64,000 bases of DNA. Origin: Malus domestica (Eukaryota; Streptophyta; Magnoliopsida; Rosales; Rosaceae). Location of the stretch: positions 34,832,001-34,896,000 of the forward strand of contig NC_091663.1 of NCBI RefSeq assembly GCF_042453785.1, read 5' to 3'. A program made the translations under genes and the position numbers. Under the pieces are notes generated by a model. The model did no database searches. It was not told the DNA's origin and was given only the letters and a program-made list of their open reading frames with translations. This document shows, in pieces, positions 13,321-24,808 of the stretch. Each line of letters opens with the position of its first letter. The first letter of the stretch is position 1.

Positions 13321-14639
13321 GTGTGGATAAGTATATAAATGGATAGAGATAGGAAAGCAAACACAAGATGTACGTGGTTCACCCAGATTGGCTACGTCCA
13401 CGGAATAGAAGAGTTCTCATTAATTGTGAAGGGTTTACACAAGTACATAGGTTCAAGCTCTCCTTTAGTGAGTACAAGTGAATGATTTAGTACAAATGAC
13501 ATTAGGAAATATTGTGGGAGAATGATCTCGTAATCACGAAACTTCTAAGTATCGGAGTGTGGTGTCGTCTTGACTTGCCTTATCTGTCTCATAGGTAGAT
13601 GTGGCATCTTCTCTGGAAGTACTCTTCCTCCATCCAGGGGTGGTATCTTTAACTGGTGGAGATGCACAAGGTAATGTATCAATTTCACTTGAAGCTTACT
13701 TGTAGTCTCAGGCTTGGTCAAGCGCGATACAAACCATGTAGTAGGAGTCCCCCAAGTCGCCGAGCTAGGGGGTCTGCTGAAAGAGGTGACAGACAAGGTA
13801 AGCAATCAGAGCTCCGACTGATTGTTCACCTTCTCCCCATCTTGCAGCAGCATGAAGGATAAAGAGAAGAAAAATGAGAAGAGATGATATGAGATACTTT
13901 TGCTTTTGAAGAAGTAACTTTCCACAGGCTTATTCTTGAACTGAGCTGGAGGGTTTTCTGGTTTCCTCCAGAGTATAAGGCCGACTGAAGAATTTGAGGG
14001 TCAAAACAAGTCCATCAAATCTAGAGTACGTTCCACCCTGCTGATATGGGATACTTTTGCTTTTGACAGAGTAATGGGTGTATCGGCACGTGTGCTGTTA
14101 CGCTTGTCTCCACATGCTTCCTTGTATCCTTCGCACTTGCCCTATCTGTTCCTCAAGCAGATGCGGAATCTTCCCTGGAAACATAAGATGTTGAAGATGA
14201 GTACTCGAGAGCAATGCCAGGTAAGTAATCAGGTAAGGGGTTCCAGGCAGTCAGTTCCTGGCTGGAAGCTTGATCCAAGTGCTGACTGATTGCTCTCTTT
14301 CTCCTTGTCTTGCAGGTAAAAACAAGGCCAAAGGAAAAGACAGGGAAAAAGCATGATATGGGATACTCTTGCTTTTAACCCTGATGATATGAGATATTCT
14401 TGCTCTAGTATAGCTTGTTTGCAGAGGTATTATCGGGGGGAAAGAAAGCTGAATATTTCGAAAGGCTTCGTTGGGAGTGCCCTCTCAGATATGATGAAAG
14501 GTTGAGCATTTTTGCAGGTCTGCCTGTCCGTTGGGGATGGAGGTCGACATATATAGGAGTCTCCCTAACAACAAGTAGTAATGCTATTCCTTTACCCTGC
14601 TTGGTCATAGCACGGTAGTGGGAGCTGCCAGTTACACAT

Positions 14640-16680
14640 GTTTTAACTCTGTCAGAGCACTTTGAAAAAGTGGTCTGTGGTATCTGGCTCTCGAGATTCG
14701 GAGAACGATGCCTTTTCGATTTTTGAGAAAGCAATCATGCTGGGGGGTCTGGCTCTCGAGATTCGTAGAGCAGTGTCTCTTCGATTTTTGAGGAAGTAAT
14801 CATGTTGGGAGTCTGGCTCTCGAGATTCGGAGGGCGGTGCCTCTTCGATTTTGGAGCAAGCAATCCTGTTGGGAGTGTTGTCTCGAATGTGAGTAAAGGT
14901 TGGGCATGTTTGCTAGTCTACCTTGCCACGAAGCACAAAGGTTGACACACAGAGACTTTCCAATTATCCAGCACTGGTACTGTTCCTTTACCCTCTCTTC
15001 GCTTTTGAGAAAGTAGTCATGTTGGGAGTCTGGCTCTCGAGATTCGGAGGACGGTGCCTCTTCGATTTTGGAGCAAGCAATCTTGTTGGGAGTGTTTTCT
15101 CGAAAGTGAGTAAAGGTTGGGCATGTTTGCTAGTCTACCTTGCCACAAAGCACAGAGGTTGACACACAGGGACTTTCCAATTATCCAGCAGTGGTACTGT
15201 TCCTTTACCCTTGTGGGTAATAATATGGTAGCTAGACCTTCAAAATTTATGTGTCTAAACTTTGTTAGTGCTGTTTCTTTGCTATTCTTTTACCTTTCTT
15301 GGTCAGAGCGATGTAGTGGGAGCTGCAAGCTTCACGTGCTCAACTTTGGCAGAGAACTTTGGCAAAGTTATCTGTGGTACCCATGAGCTATTGTTGCGTG
15401 TGGGAAGTGGGTGATTGAACAGTAAGATTCATGTGCTTTCTACTTCACCAGAAGTCTTCGACAGAATGCCCATAATTTCTGCAAAGCTAAGTGTGCGTGT
15501 GACAGGTGCTGACAAGGCTAGAAAAGTAGGTGCCTCTTCGATTTCTGAGATCGGCCCTCGTGGTCTCTGAGCAGCCCAGCTTTTGAGAAAGCGAGCGCCT
15601 CTTCGATTGATTCGGAGAACGATGCCTCATCGATTTTTGAGAAAGCAATCATGCTGGGGGTCTGGCTCTCGAAGATTCGGGGAGCAGTGTCTCTTCGATT
15701 TTTGAGAAAGTAATCACGTTGGGAGTCTGGCTCTCGAGATTCGGAGGGCGGTGCCTCTTCGATTTTGGAGCAAGCAATCTTGTTGGAAGTGTTTTCTCGA
15801 ATGTGAGTAAAGGTTGGGCATGTTTGCTAGTCTACCTTGCCACGAAGCACAGAGGTTGACACACAGGGACTTTCCAATTATCCAGCAATGGTACTGTTCC
15901 TTTACCCTCTCTTCGATTTTTAAGAAAGTAGTCATGTTGGGAGTCTGGCTCTCGAGATTCGGAGGACGGTGCCTCTTCGATTTTGGAGCAAGCAATCTTA
16001 TTGGGAGTGTTTTCTCGAATGTGAGTAAAGGTTGGGCATGTTTGCTAGTCTACCTTGCCACGAAGCACAGAGGTTGACACACAGGGACTTTCCAATTATC
16101 CAGCAATAGTACTGTTCCTTTACCCTTGTGGGTAATAATATGGTAGCTAGACCTTCAAAATTTATGGGTCTAAACTTTGTTAGTGCTGTTTCTTTGCTAT
16201 TCTTTTACCCTTCTTGGTCAGAGCGATGTAGTGGGAGCTGCAAGCTTCACGTGCTCAACTTTGGCAGAGAACTTTGGCAAAGTTATCTGTGGTACCCATG
16301 AGCTATTGTTGCGTGTGGGAAGTGGGTGATTGAACAATAAGATTCATGTGTTTTCTACTTCCCCAGAAGTCTTCGACAGAATGCCCATAATTTCTGCAAA
16401 GCTGAGTGTGCGTGTGACGGGTGCTGACAAGGCTGGAAAAGTAGGTGCCTCTTCGATTTCTGAGATCGGCCCTCGTGGTCTCTGGGGAGCCCAGCTTTTG
16501 AGAAAGCGAGCGCCTCTTCGATTTCTGAGATCGGCCTTCGTGGTCTTTGAGAAGCCCAACTTTTGAGAAAGCAAACGCCTCTTCGATTTCTGAGATCAAC
16601 CCTCGTGATCTCTAAGCAGCCCAGCTTTTGAGAAAGCAAACGCCTCTTCGATTTCTGAGCAGGCGCCTCTTCGATTTCCG
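14640..16680 (+). repeat. Tandem and nested repeat array upstream of the leucine-zipper ORF
   Basis: A unit of roughly 190-220 bp, 'gttgggagtctggctctcga' to 'tccagcaatggtactgttcc', recurs near 14806, 15018, 15717 and 15936. A larger block is also duplicated (15018-15600 against 15936-16500). The 3' end (15530-16680) is a denser array of 30-60-bp pieces built on 'gcctcttcgatttctgagat' and 'cagcttttgagaaagc'. The layout suggests repeated slippage or unequal exchange in a promoter-proximal region. Confidence 0.75.
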
Positions 16681-16820
16681 AAGCTCCGTCGAGTGCAGAT
16701 TTTTATAGAGGCTGACATTAAGTTCCAAAGCACACTTGAATCTCCACCAGTAGAAGCTTCATTCTTGCACTTCTAAGATCTTGATTTGTCCGACCTCTTC
16801 TCTCTTCAACACCTTTGAAA

Positions 16821-17495
16821 ATGTCTGGCCCCTCCGACCGTCGTTTTGACTTGAACCTTGTTGAAGAGGCAGCCCCGCCTTCTCCAGACAACATATGGCG
16901 CCCATCCTTCGTCTCCCCTACTGGTCCTCTTACCGTTGGGGATTCCGTGATGAAGAATGATATGACCGCTGCGGTGGTGGCCAGGAACCTTCTCACTCCC
17001 AAAGATAACAGACTACTTTCCAAACGGTCTGATGAGTTAGCTGTTAAGGATTCGTTGGCTCTCAGTGTTCAGTGTGCAGGTTCTGTGTCTAATATGGCCC
17101 AACGCCTATTTGCTCGAACCCGCCAAGTTGAATCCTTGGCGGCTGAAGTGATGAGTCTCAAACAGGAGATTAGAGGGCTCAAGCATGAGAATAAACAGTT
17201 GCACCGGCTCGCACATGACTATGCTACAAACATGAAGAGGAAGCTTGACCAGATGAAGGAAACTGATGGTCAGGTTTTACTTGATCATCAGAGATTTGTG
17301 GGTTTGTTCCAAAGGCATTTATTGCCTTCGTCTTCTGGGGTTGTACCGCGTAATGAAGCTCCGAATGATCAACCTCTGATGCCTCCTCCTTCTAGGGTTC
17401 TGTCCAGTACTGAGGCTCCAAATGATCCCCCTCCGGTGCCTTCTCTTTCTGGGGCTCTACCGACTGCTGAGACTTCTCCTAAGCAACCTTTGTGA
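16821..17495 (+). CDS. Repeat-borne leucine-zipper protein, function unknown
   Basis: An intact 224-aa frame from the ATG at 16821. I do not recognise a catalytic family. The start MSGPSDRRFDLNL is followed by an acidic/proline segment to about 35. Residues 104-146 form a coiled coil with leucines at 106, 113, 120 and 127, an exact heptad spacing, followed by basic NMKRKLDQMK. The last ~55 residues are about three Pro/Ser-rich units built on EAPNDQPLMP / EAPNDPPPVP. There is a TATA-like site about 130 bp upstream and aataaa about 70 bp downstream. A related frame lies inverted at 28256-28930. It may be an element-borne accessory protein or a captured host fragment; expression is unknown. Confidence 0.6.
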   Translation: MSGPSDRRFDLNLVEEAAPPSPDNIWRPSFVSPTGPLTVGDSVMKNDMTAAVVARNLLTPKDNRLLSKRSDELAVKDSLALSVQCAGSVSNMAQRLFARTRQVESLAAEVMSLKQEIRGLKHENKQLHRLAHDYATNMKRKLDQMKETDGQVLLDHQRFVGLFQRHLLPSSSGVVPRNEAPNDQPLMPPPSRVLSSTEAPNDPPPVPSLSGALPTAETSPKQPL

Positions 17496-17752
17496 AGGCT
17501 CCGTCTTGTGTGTTTATTTTGACTCATGTATATGTACATATTTGTAGCTGATCGGGGATATCAATAAATAAGCTTTCCTTCATTTCAACGTATTGTGTTA
17601 AATACACCAAAGCCTTCTTCGCTAAGTTCTTTGAATTTTCTTTTGTTGAAGCTTGTATGTTGAAGCTTTCTGAGTGGAGCATGTAGGTTGGGGTAGTGTT
17701 CCCTTAATTTCCCGAGTGAGGAAAACTTCTCGATTGGAGACTTGGAAAATCC

Positions 17753-18258
17753 AAGTCACTGAGTGGGATCGGCTATATGAATCTTAGAACGCCATTGTGC
17801 TCGATCCTGTGTCATGTCCTCCGTTAGATCCAAGTACTCTAAGTCTTTTCTTAGAGTCTCTTCCAAAGTTTTCCTAGGTCTTCCTCTACCCCTTCGGCCC
17901 TGAACCTCTGTCCCATAGTCGCATCTTCTAATCGGAGCGTCAGTAGGCCTTCTTTGCACATGTCCAAACCACCGTAACCGATTTTCTCTCATCTTTCCTT
18001 CAATTTCGGCTACTCCTACTTTACCCCGGATATCCTCATTCCTAATCTTATCCTTTCTCGTGTGCCCACACATCCAACGAAGCATCCTCATCTCCGCTAC
18101 ACCCATTTTGTGTACGTGTTGATGTTTCACCGCCCAACATTCTGTGCCATACAGCATCGCCGGCCTTATTGCCGTCCTATAAAATTTTCCCTTGAGCTTC
18201 AATGGCATACGGCGGTCACACAACACACCGGATGCACTCTTCCACTTCATCCATCCAG
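17753..18258 (-). mobile_element. RTE-type LINE 3' fragment, second piece
   Basis: Minus-strand reading frame with [40 protein letters not shown] and [20 protein letters not shown]. It covers nearly the same part of the LINE as 12672-13210, so it is a second copy rather than the missing half. Its (TTG)n tail is absent at the junction with the inserted element. The 5'-truncated end abuts the resumption of copy B at 18259. Confidence 0.85.
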
Positions 18259-19524
18259 CTCATATCATATCATATTAGGTTTCTCCTTGAAATTTCTTGC
18301 TCTATCAAGAAATCGTGTTGATATGAACCCTCTTTCAAAGAATAGCTCCAGAACCCAAATTCTTGACATATTTTTAAGTCCGATGAGCTATCTTTTTCTC
18401 TTGATATATGTAATAGGTGTTCACTTTGTTTATCTCAATTGTATGCAGTTGTAACTTAGGATCTGGCGAATATCAAACCTATCTGAAGTTGGGGAACCCA
18501 GAGAATTTAAAAGCCGGAAGCTTGTCCTACAGCATCGGGTGGACAGAGTTTCAAGCATTCCAACTGGGACTTCAATGATGGACAAAACACACACTCTGGT
18601 GGAGATAAATATGACTAGTCACCGTTCCTGGATAGCATTAAAGCTTTAATGTAACAATGTTGGTGTGAGCAAATTTGGAAACAACACCTCTGTATTTAAA
18701 CGACACCGGAGACTTTTGCGAATGCAGAAGTGTTGCAGTCGGATTTCTTTGACGGTTTGTACTCCTAATTTACTGGTTGAATCGAAGGTGACTAAGAGTT
18801 TCGTGTATGTAACTTTGCCGGGATGCTCATGAATCGTGATGTGGTCAATAGGTTAAAGCAAAATACAAGCTTGAATATGTTTACCTAACCTACGTCTACC
18901 GTCACCCAATTGTGCGAGCCTTCAGATGCCTCCAAGCAAGCGAAGGTTTTCGGGGTGATCGCTCACCAATAGGGTTACATTTTTCACGTTCCGAACGCTC
19001 ACCAATAGGGTTACATCGTTAGGTTTCAAACCTTGGATCTATCCAACGTCTACCGTCACCCAATTCATTCTCACCAATAGGGTTACATTTTTTCCCCTTC
19101 CTCTCGTTCGCAACTCTACGTCAACAAATATGCATCGCAATCTAGTCACAGGACGCGATGCCTGGGGTTTCCAAACCCAAACCTGAATCGTCGAGTTCGG
19201 ATCCAGAACCCCATCTCTAGAAATCCGAACTCGATGCATCCCGTTGGGATCTCAAAAGTGGATGCACATTCATTGAACCAGTAAAGGTAAAAGAAAGGTA
19301 CTAAATTGCCTTGATTACATACAGTAAGTCCTTAATTCCTTTTCATCACGCATGCTCTATAGAAAGAAAGAGAGAGGGAGAATGATCAACTTTTTTTCAT
19401 AAAAATTGCTGCTCTCTTAAGTAAGATAGTAAAATGAGTGCACACAACATCTTAATAATTTTCTTGAATGGTCTATCATTTTTTAACCAACTTATTTGTA
19501 GGTCCATCCCTAATTTAGGAGAGA

Positions 19525-19650
19525 TTTTCAGTGTGCCAGTAATAAGGCCTAAAACGTTACACGTAATAATACAACTAGTTAGAAACTTAAAGAAAAAATC
19601 CCAACCAATTGTATTATGACAACACTTGGTATTACGAACCGTGTTCTAGC
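19525..19650. mobile_element. Foldback MITE, family shared with 23890-24010
   Basis: Inverted-repeat arms around a short A-rich loop: 'gtaataatacaactagtt' pairs with 'aaccaattgtattatgac'. Ends resemble gtgtgccagtaataaggc / acgaaccgtgttc. The better-preserved family member is at 23890-24010. Confidence 0.5.
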
Positions 19651-20218
19651 CCCTGAAAAATTTCTTCTAATCTAGACTTATATAGACTATGTTAGTCCAA
19701 TCAGTTAGTTCAAGGTGGGGCAAACCCTTCACCAAGTCATCAACAAACCCTTTCATTTTCATATTTATCCAGATAACGACATTCAGATGTCGTCATCGTG
19801 TTACTGTGAGTTGAATATGAAATCTTCTTTAACTAACCAGAAACTAAATTACTTTAGACATATTGGTCAAGTGACGCGTTATTGACACCATACCATATCA
19901 TCAGCTCATCTTTTAACAGAACATGTGTCATGACTCAAGAAGGGGCGTCAAGCCTCTCAAATGTCAAATGTATGAGTAAATCATCTTAACTGTTGGTGCT
20001 ACAATTTATTGTGTTAAACCAAGTTAATCACTTCCACAACATCCATAATTATTATGATTATAAAATGAACCTCTTCTTTTCCTACCAACCAAAATGCCTA
20101 CCTAAAAGAGAAAAAAAAGAGAGTTGAGTGGAGTGTGTAATCCTTGGCTTAAATTACTACCCAAAAAGCAAATGGTAACTATGGGTCTAAATTAAAATAT
20201 GCTGTTTTTGCACCGCAA

Positions 20219-20412
20219 TGGGGAAGGGGATCTTCTTTGGATCCCTTTCCATCTAATCTACCTAGTCCGGGATTCACGTCATTTGAAATTTATCTAATGA
20301 CTACAGTTATTATCACTTTTAAAATAATTCCCTGTTTGTAACTACTGGATCAAATTTCAACGATCTGGATCCCGAATTAAGTGGAAAGAGATGCGGAGAG
20401 TATCCCTTTCCC
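20219..20412. mobile_element. MITE with GGGGAAGGGGATC ends
   Basis: Left end ggggaaggggatcttctttg pairs with the reverse complement of the right end (ggggaaagggatactctccg). About 195 bp, no coding. 'Tttcaacgatc' inside suggests kinship to the repeats at 58870 and 59331. Confidence 0.5.
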
Positions 20413-20663
20413 CGGGAAGGCTTGTGGTCTCCTATGACAACTAATGAGTGGTTTCGGTCAAGGGCAATCTTGCCTACAAATCCATTCCCATGCCCCAACC
20501 TAGACCCTTCATTTTCCTCCCCCTAGTGCTTTTAAGTAGGCATTAGTTATTCTTATAAAACACCAAAATATGGAGAGATTGCTACGTAGCATATTGTGAC
20601 GAGATACATATTTGTCTTCTTATAATATGTGATAAGTGCTACAAAAATGTAGAGATGTAAGAT

Positions 20664-20845
20664 TCGTTTGGAAGTACTTTCAAAATAACTGAAAGTGTTT
20701 TTTGTGAAAATATTTTTGGAATCAATTCTTAATAAATATGTAAGTGAATCTGGAAAAACAGTTTAAGTGTTTTTGAAATAAAAAAACATTTTCTTTAAAA
20801 ACTCTTTAAGTTATTTTAGAAGCACTTTTTAAACAAGCCTATATT
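20664..20845. mobile_element. MITE (GTTTGGAAGTRCTT family)
   Basis: Left 'gtttggaagtactttcaaaa' pairs with the reverse complement of 'ttttagaagcactttttaaa'. Internally symmetric and AT-rich. Related copies: 1054-1152 (half) and 50866-51105. Confidence 0.6.
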
Positions 20846-21538
20846 CTTGTTGACACCCAGATCCATACTCAAGATACAAGGAAAATCGTACACACAACGG
20901 GAAATAAGAATAAATTGTAAAACCAAAAAAAAAAAAAAAAAGCCTATGATTATGCTTTTTACTATTTGAAATCATGGATGGTGACAACAAATTGAAACCA
21001 AATAATTAAAATGTTAGGCATAACTAATTCATCACATCAAGTTAAGCACGTAAATATAGCAGTATGTTGTCTCTTCCTTCTTTTTTTTTTCACTTTAGCA
21101 AAACAACTTTTGATTTTGTTGTATTTTTGCTAAAGAAACTTTCTTTGTCTCACTTGACAAAGATGACAACCAATTTGCCCTCTATAGTCAAATCCCTTAA
21201 CTTTTTCGTTAAATTAAGAGTTATTTTTATCTATTAGTGGAGAAAGCAAGAAAAAAGTGTGATACTTCATACGGTAGATTGAAAATTGGCAGGTTTTTAA
21301 AGATTACGAGATTCGTAACCAAATTGAAAGTTGTGAACACAGACTAAAACAAAATCATAAGGTTGTGAGGCATTGCTGAATTTATCTCCCCCCCCCCAAA
21401 AAAAAAAAAAACACTCCATGCTGACAAAAATTTCAAGTGTTGGTGTGTTTGTTTTCCAAACTTGAAAACAACGAAATGAACACGCTACTCTAAGTCAAGT
21501 TTGCGTTTCGCGTATCCGTTGTTTATATTTTCCCAACA

Positions 21539-21752
21539 GGATCCTCCCCGGATTTCTTTGGTGAGGATCTTGAAGATTCGTAAATCGTGTCCGTTCATTG
21601 TATGTCTTACGATCAGTTTTTATCAGGTGCTGTTTATATTTAATTTTAAATAAAAATATTTAAAAAAATTTCTGACCCGTATAATGTACATGAACGGATA
21701 TAATTCACATTCTCACAAAAAGAATCCGGCAAAGATCCGAATTTTGTATTTT
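21539..21752. mobile_element. MITE with CCGGATTCTTT ends
   Basis: Left end ggatcctccccggatttctt matches the reverse complement of the right end (cggatctttgccggattctt). 'Gtgtccgttcat' and 'catgaacggata' also pair within it. No coding content. Confidence 0.5.
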
Positions 21753-22546
21753 CAGCTCCAAAAATGCAATGCATGTATAAAGTCAGTTAAAGGGAGGAGG
21801 GTAGGGGTCCCATTTATGATTCTTTCAATTATGGACAAAGAAAGAAAACACTGCCCAATTGCCCATGGATGAAAAAGACCCTTTTGCTTTGGTCATTGGT
21901 GCAATCCCAACCTTTTCCCAGCAAAATCCAAACCCTTTTGCAATTTTTAAACCCCCTTTCTTTTTCCATTTTTCTCTCTCTCTAATCTCTCCCCATGTGA
22001 CTTCATCTCTCCCTATCAATTCAGTTTTTCAAATTCTTATCGAAATCCTGGGTCTTTTTCTGGACCTCAAAAGGCAAAATCCCAGAGGAAAAAATGGAAG
22101 CTTTCTGAAGCTGCAAGTTGGAAAATTTGAATGATGGGCGCTTAGGTTCGTATCAAAATTGAATTTTCTGAGGTAGGTGTCCTTTTCTCTTTGCAACCCA
22201 ATTTTCTGCTGCCTGCATTCTTTCTTTTCACCTCAAGTTGCATGCATTCAGACTCGGTTGATTAACATAATTTGTCATCCATGTTGATTGGTGGAGTCAT
22301 TTTTTCTGTGTAACCCAGTTCTCTGCCGGCTGCATTCTTTCTTTTCACCTCAAATTCTTGGCAGAACTCGAAAGAATCAGAAATAAATCAGCCATCTTTG
22401 TTTACTCGACAAAAGGCGAGATTCTAAACAGCTTTAGTTTACCGGGAGGGAGTTTGTACTGCGTTCAAAAGAGCAGACACGCTACCTGGCGAACTGGCAT
22501 AACACACGTCTGCAAGTTGTCATTTTTTTGTTGATTGATGCTTACG

Positions 22547-23615
22547 ATGAGGGACTTCCCTTCTTGTTTTGGGGAAAATGGGGTTCAGATTGCGGATTTT
22601 TCGTCATCATCTTCCTCGTCGAGAGCCACAAAAACTGCCCAGAACTTGGTATCCTGCGTCTACCAATGCAAATTAAAGGGCAGATTGTGTTTGATCACTG
22701 TGACATGGACCAAGAATCTGATGGGGCAAAGCCTCGCCATCGAAATCGATGATGCAGCCGGTCATTGCCTCTGCAGAGTTGAGATTAAGCCATGGATTTT
22801 CTCCAAGAGGAAAGGGTTGAAGAATTTGGAGGTGGACTCTACGAAAATCGACATCTTGTGGGATTTAACAAATGCCAAATTTGGTTCAGGACCTGAGCCA
22901 TTGGAGAAGTTTTGTCTAGCTCTTATGTTTGATCAAGAAATGGTTCTGTTTCTTGGGGACTTGAAGAGGGAGGATTTCAAAAGCCCTGCTGAGTCCAATT
23001 CCAAGTCCAAATCCAAATCCAAAGCCGAATTCGTAGCGAAAAGAGAGCACATTTTTGGGAAAAAATTTTATGGAGCAAAGGCACAGTTCTGTGATTTGGG
23101 CAAAACCCATGACGTGAAAATTGAGTGTGAAACTGCCGGGGGCCTCCATGAGCCATACCTTGTAATCAGCATTGACAGCAAGACTGTGTTGCAGGTACAT
23201 TCTCAAAATTAGGGTTCAGTCAATCAACACTATTTCATGCGTTACAAATGATGTAACGTGTTACAAAAACCCGAATTATGAAATTATTTATTGACCTAAA
23301 CCGAATTTCCCGATGCAGGTCAAGAGGTTGAACTGGAAGTTCAGAGGCAATCACACAATTGTGGTAGATGGGATGAGAGTTGAGGTGTTTTGGGATGTGC
23401 ACAATTGGCTGTTTGGGAATTCAATGGGAGATGCAGTTTTCATGTTCCAAACTTGCCTCAATGTTGCTGCAGATGAAAGCAAGAAGTTGTGGACTGGTTT
23501 GCCAGTTCTGGATCCTTCTGTGTTGAGTTGGTCATCCTCCTCTCAGGAGTTGAGAGATAACCAGTTGCAGGATTTTGGGTTTTCACTGATCTTGCATGCT
23601 TGGAAGAATGAATAG
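22547..23615 (+). CDS. DUF868 family protein
   Basis: Plant-specific protein of the DUF868 family (PF05910 by recognition), molecular function unknown. Two exons, 22547-23194 and 23319-23615, joined by a 124-bp phase-0 GT-AG intron, give 314 aa. The start MRDFPSCFGENGVQ is the family-typical beginning, so the ATG at 22547 is chosen over the in-frame ATG at 22538. Diagnostic blocks are QNLVSCVYQCKLKGR, ITVTWTKNLMGQSL, KIDILWDLTNAKFGSGPEP, YLVISIDSKTVLQVKRLNWK, FRGNHTIVVDGMRVEVFWDV and the end FGFSLILHAWKNE. A Ser/Lys repeat (SKSKSKSK) near residue 150 is a variable linker. No signal peptide or membrane segment is seen. A foldback MITE lies about 275 bp beyond the stop. Confidence 0.93.
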
Positions 23616-24808
23616 AAGTTATGTTTTATTTTTATTTTTATTTTTTTTGGGGGGGTTTTACATATACTTGAAATGCAAGTTATGTTTTTGTGTTGCTCTC
23701 TTATTTTGTATCAACATAATTCAAGGGTAGTGATTTTCACTCCCGTTTTCTTCTCTTGCACTATTCTCTTTATTTTCGTTATTGATTTATGCATTTTTCA
23801 ATAGGTGTACCAAAATTCAGTGTGTATAAATATGAAAACTAATTAATCATAACATCTTATATGCTCATGTGTGAATGACGAGGGATTTTTCAATGTGTCA
23901 GGAACACGGCACATTACATGTCATAATACAAGTGGTTAGACACTTGAAAAAAAAAAATTCAAACCACTTGTATTATAACATTTAGTGTGTCAGGCTGTGT
24001 TCTTGGCACACATTCTTGTGAATGACAAGCTATCACTGCTTTTAAAGCATTTTTTTTATCATTGTTTGTGATCCATTGAGAAAGAACGTAGAGTGTGTTA
24101 TGAACTATGTATGTGGTTTGCCCAAATGCAAGAAAGTGAGTGTTGAATATAATCAACCTTATCAACTAGTGTTACGGTTTACTGGTAATGTATTATATTG
24201 AATTTGATATCTAGTCAGTGACTTCCCGGCTCATTTCTAGTCCTTTAGAGTAAAATATCGTTATATAAAAAATTTAATAATGTTTTAAAATCAAATTAAA
24301 ACATATTTAATTTCTATAATATATGAATTAAAGTGTCTTATAATGGTGAAGTTGGGTTTACTCATGTTGCATATTGCTCCCCTTAGTTATTTTGGGCCTT
24401 CCGGCATGTAATATCCTTTAATCTTGGGCTTCTTGCACACTTTTAAAATTTTAAGTTAAACTAAAAACTTTAAATTTGTTATTTGTACAACAAAGTTTTG
24501 TCTATGGACACCACACTCAATTTATTTACACATTTTTTGGAGACCTAAAATAATTTACTAAATATTCAAGGATACTTTTTTTTTTTTCTTTTTATGAATT
24601 TATTTTTCTCTGCAAACCTATTTTTCATTTACTTTGAATAATCATTTTTTGTGTATCTCTACTAATTAATAAAACATTCACGGTAAACTAAAACCCTATG
24701 AAATTACCAGTTTATCTCTCGAATTAAAACAGAACATGAATAAGAAATATGAGGCAGAAATGTAATTTCACATAATCAAATTTTGTTTTTTTTTTCAAAG
24801 CCTCACCT
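23616..24808. other. AT-rich intergenic DNA
   Basis: Contains the probable 3' UTR of the DUF868 gene and the foldback MITE at 23890-24010. No coding or RNA gene is supported in the rest. Confidence 0.5.
23890..24010. mobile_element. Foldback MITE hairpin
   Basis: About 120 bp. The arm 'cataatacaagtggttagac' pairs with 'aaaccacttgtattataaca' around an A-rich loop, and the outer arms gtgtcaggaacacgg / tgtgttcttggcacac also pair. RNA from here would fold into a long hairpin. Confidence 0.65.

Larger units (their letters stand above)
13321..17752 (+). mobile_element. Repeat-rich non-autonomous element with leucine-zipper ORF
   Basis: Insertion lying between two LINE pieces. It opens with an LTR-like block (13321-13540) whose reverse complement resembles the R/U5-like part of the element at 1-1053 (gtggacgtagccaa..., ggtgaaccacgtacatc). 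Next come four copies of 'gatatgrgatacttttgct' (near 13885, 14044, 14355, 14384), a long array of related units (14640-16680), a TATA-like site (tttttataga, near 16690), an intact ORF at 16821-17495 and an aataaa signal near 17563. A reverse-oriented, shorter relative lies at 28250-30215. No polymerase is coded. Ends and superfamily are uncertain; it may be a LARD-type relic. Confidence 0.55.
10896..19060 (+). repeat. Tandem segmental duplication, copy B (expanded to about 8.2 kb)
   Basis: Matches copy A in three blocks: 10896 to about 11840, about 11865 to 12665, and 18259 to about 19040. The breaks are a SINE-like insertion at 11530-11672 and a composite insertion of about 5.6 kb at 12672-18258. 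The blocks remain collinear with copy A, which acts as an empty-site control. Confidence 0.8.
19061..22546. other. Gene-free stretch with several MITEs
   Basis: AT-rich DNA without supported coding exons except possible 5' UTR of the DUF868 gene towards the right (about 21950-22546, with CT-rich runs typical of plant leaders). Inverted-repeat elements are listed individually at 19525, 20219, 20664 and 21539. Confidence 0.5.
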
